NCBI GenBank assembly: GCA_910574715.1
Contig: CAJTCH010000013.1
Span: 1 to 64,000 of the forward strand
Direction of reading: 5' to 3'
DNA: 64,000 nucleotides
DNA from: Lachnospiraceae bacterium
Lineage (GTDB): Bacteria > Bacillota > Clostridia > Lachnospirales > Lachnospiraceae
The position numbers were made by a program, and so were the translations under genes. How positions within the stretch are numbered: position 1 is the stretch's first letter; each line of letters starts with the position of its first letter. The notes below the pieces were generated by a model that was given only the letters and a program-made list of their open reading frames with translations, did no database searches and was not told the origin of the DNA. Below are positions 63,607 to 64,000 of this stretch, piece by piece.

Positions 63607-64000
63607 CCAGCAACTCCTCCTCTTCATTCAGTCTCTTTCTTCTCTTTCTCTTCTTCATGACAACTACGATAATAATGATCACAATAACCGCAGCGGCGGC
63701 GATCGCAGCCGGTATCACCGGGAATCCCTGCGGCTCCTCCATCATCTCCATATCCGCCGGCATCATCATATCGCTCTCCATTGCTTCCATGACCTCTAAC
63801 TGCAATTCCTTCTCAGCCACAGAGATCTTCCCGGACTCATCCTCATAACTCAGCGTCATCTTCACATTCGCCGGACCTCCGGTCGCCTGGGATCCTTCCA
63901 GCATAGCGTCAATGGAAGCCGTCGCCCCCGACTCAACATTCCCTATGAATACCTCTTCCTTCTCAATGCATGCTCCTTCAAATGTCGCCTTAACATTATA
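63572..64000 (-). CDS. Membrane-anchored extracellular protein, C-terminal part (partial)
   Basis: The frame is open to the right window edge and ends at 63572. The visible 142 residues are an Ig-like/CARDB-type extracellular domain (YNVKATFEGACIEKEEVFIG; ANVKMTLSYEDESGKISVAE), a stretch rich in Met and Glu, one membrane helix (FPVIPAAIAAAAVIVIIIIV) and a basic/acidic cytosolic tail. It overlaps the permease gene by 35 bases, so both are made together; it is probably the partner subunit. Family assignment is approximate because the N terminus is missing. Confidence 0.75.
   Translation of the reverse strand, partial: YNVKATFEGACIEKEEVFIGNVESGATASIDAMLEGSQATGGPANVKMTLSYEDESGKISVAEKELQLEVMEAMESDMMMPADMEMMEEPQGFPVIPAAIAAAAVIVIIIIVVVMKKRKRRKRLNEEEELLDELDRPSEDER

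Overview
The window looks like a chromosomal segment of a gut Lachnospiraceae (Clostridium cluster XIVa). It resembles Clostridium scindens, Dorea or their relatives, but the species is inferred, not proven. The reasons are the Firmicutes S10-spc-alpha ribosomal gene order with a KOW protein between map and infA, an enlarged L17, strong AGGAGG ribosome binding sites, and a proline-reductase (Stickland) locus with selenocysteine machinery. Almost everything is on the minus strand.

Region 1 (1 to about 17,760) is a surface-polysaccharide locus read right to left. An LCP-family ligase, a 41-residue membrane peptide and a PglF/CapD-type dehydratase come first. A LoaP-like NusG paralog with a long structured leader and a CpsC/Wzz-like protein follow, and then a clearly more AT-rich cassette. 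The cassette holds a DegT aminotransferase, the initiating sugar-phosphate transferase, GT2, MBL-fold hydrolase, ATP-grasp, SDR, LicD, pyruvyl transferase, GT4, PIG-L deacetylase, WbqC-like protein and a second ATP-grasp-like protein cut by the window edge. licD is broken in frame at a run of 11 G (coding strand), which may be a phase switch or a sequence error.

Region 2 (17,830 to 34,920) is the ribosomal protein/RNA polymerase alpha/SecY cluster from rpsJ to rplQ. Several of its spacers carry a recurring two-hairpin element and a dispersed 26-28 base core repeat.

Region 3 (35,030 to 45,640) starts with a permease-like gene, a YcxB-like gene and a candidate structured ncRNA with its own promoter and terminator. 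The D-proline reductase locus follows: prdC, prdA, a CBO2463-type small protein, the selenoprotein gene prdB (in-frame TGA plus a SECIS-like hairpin), a terminator, then prdD and prdE on their own promoter. tRNA-Sec (selC) lies just upstream of prdC, and proline racemase (prdF) and a TetR regulator diverge from it.

Region 4 (45,600 to 54,860) is a selenium island: yedF, selD (itself selenocysteine-containing), selA, selB, a LysR regulator, a class V aminotransferase/desulfurase, a YedE-type selenium transporter, a TusA-like protein and a DUF3343 Se/S-carrier-like protein. With selC, everything needed to make and insert selenocysteine lies beside the main consumer, proline reductase.

Region 5 (54,940 to 64,000) is mixed metabolism: a PHP phosphoesterase, a decayed inositol/sugar locus (iolG-like, isomerase, a transporter remnant with most of its middle deleted, divergent LacI regulator), a small alarmone synthetase, cobalamin adenosyltransferase, a PTS IIC protein, a small unknown protein, and a MacB-type ABC permease with the end of its membrane-anchored partner.
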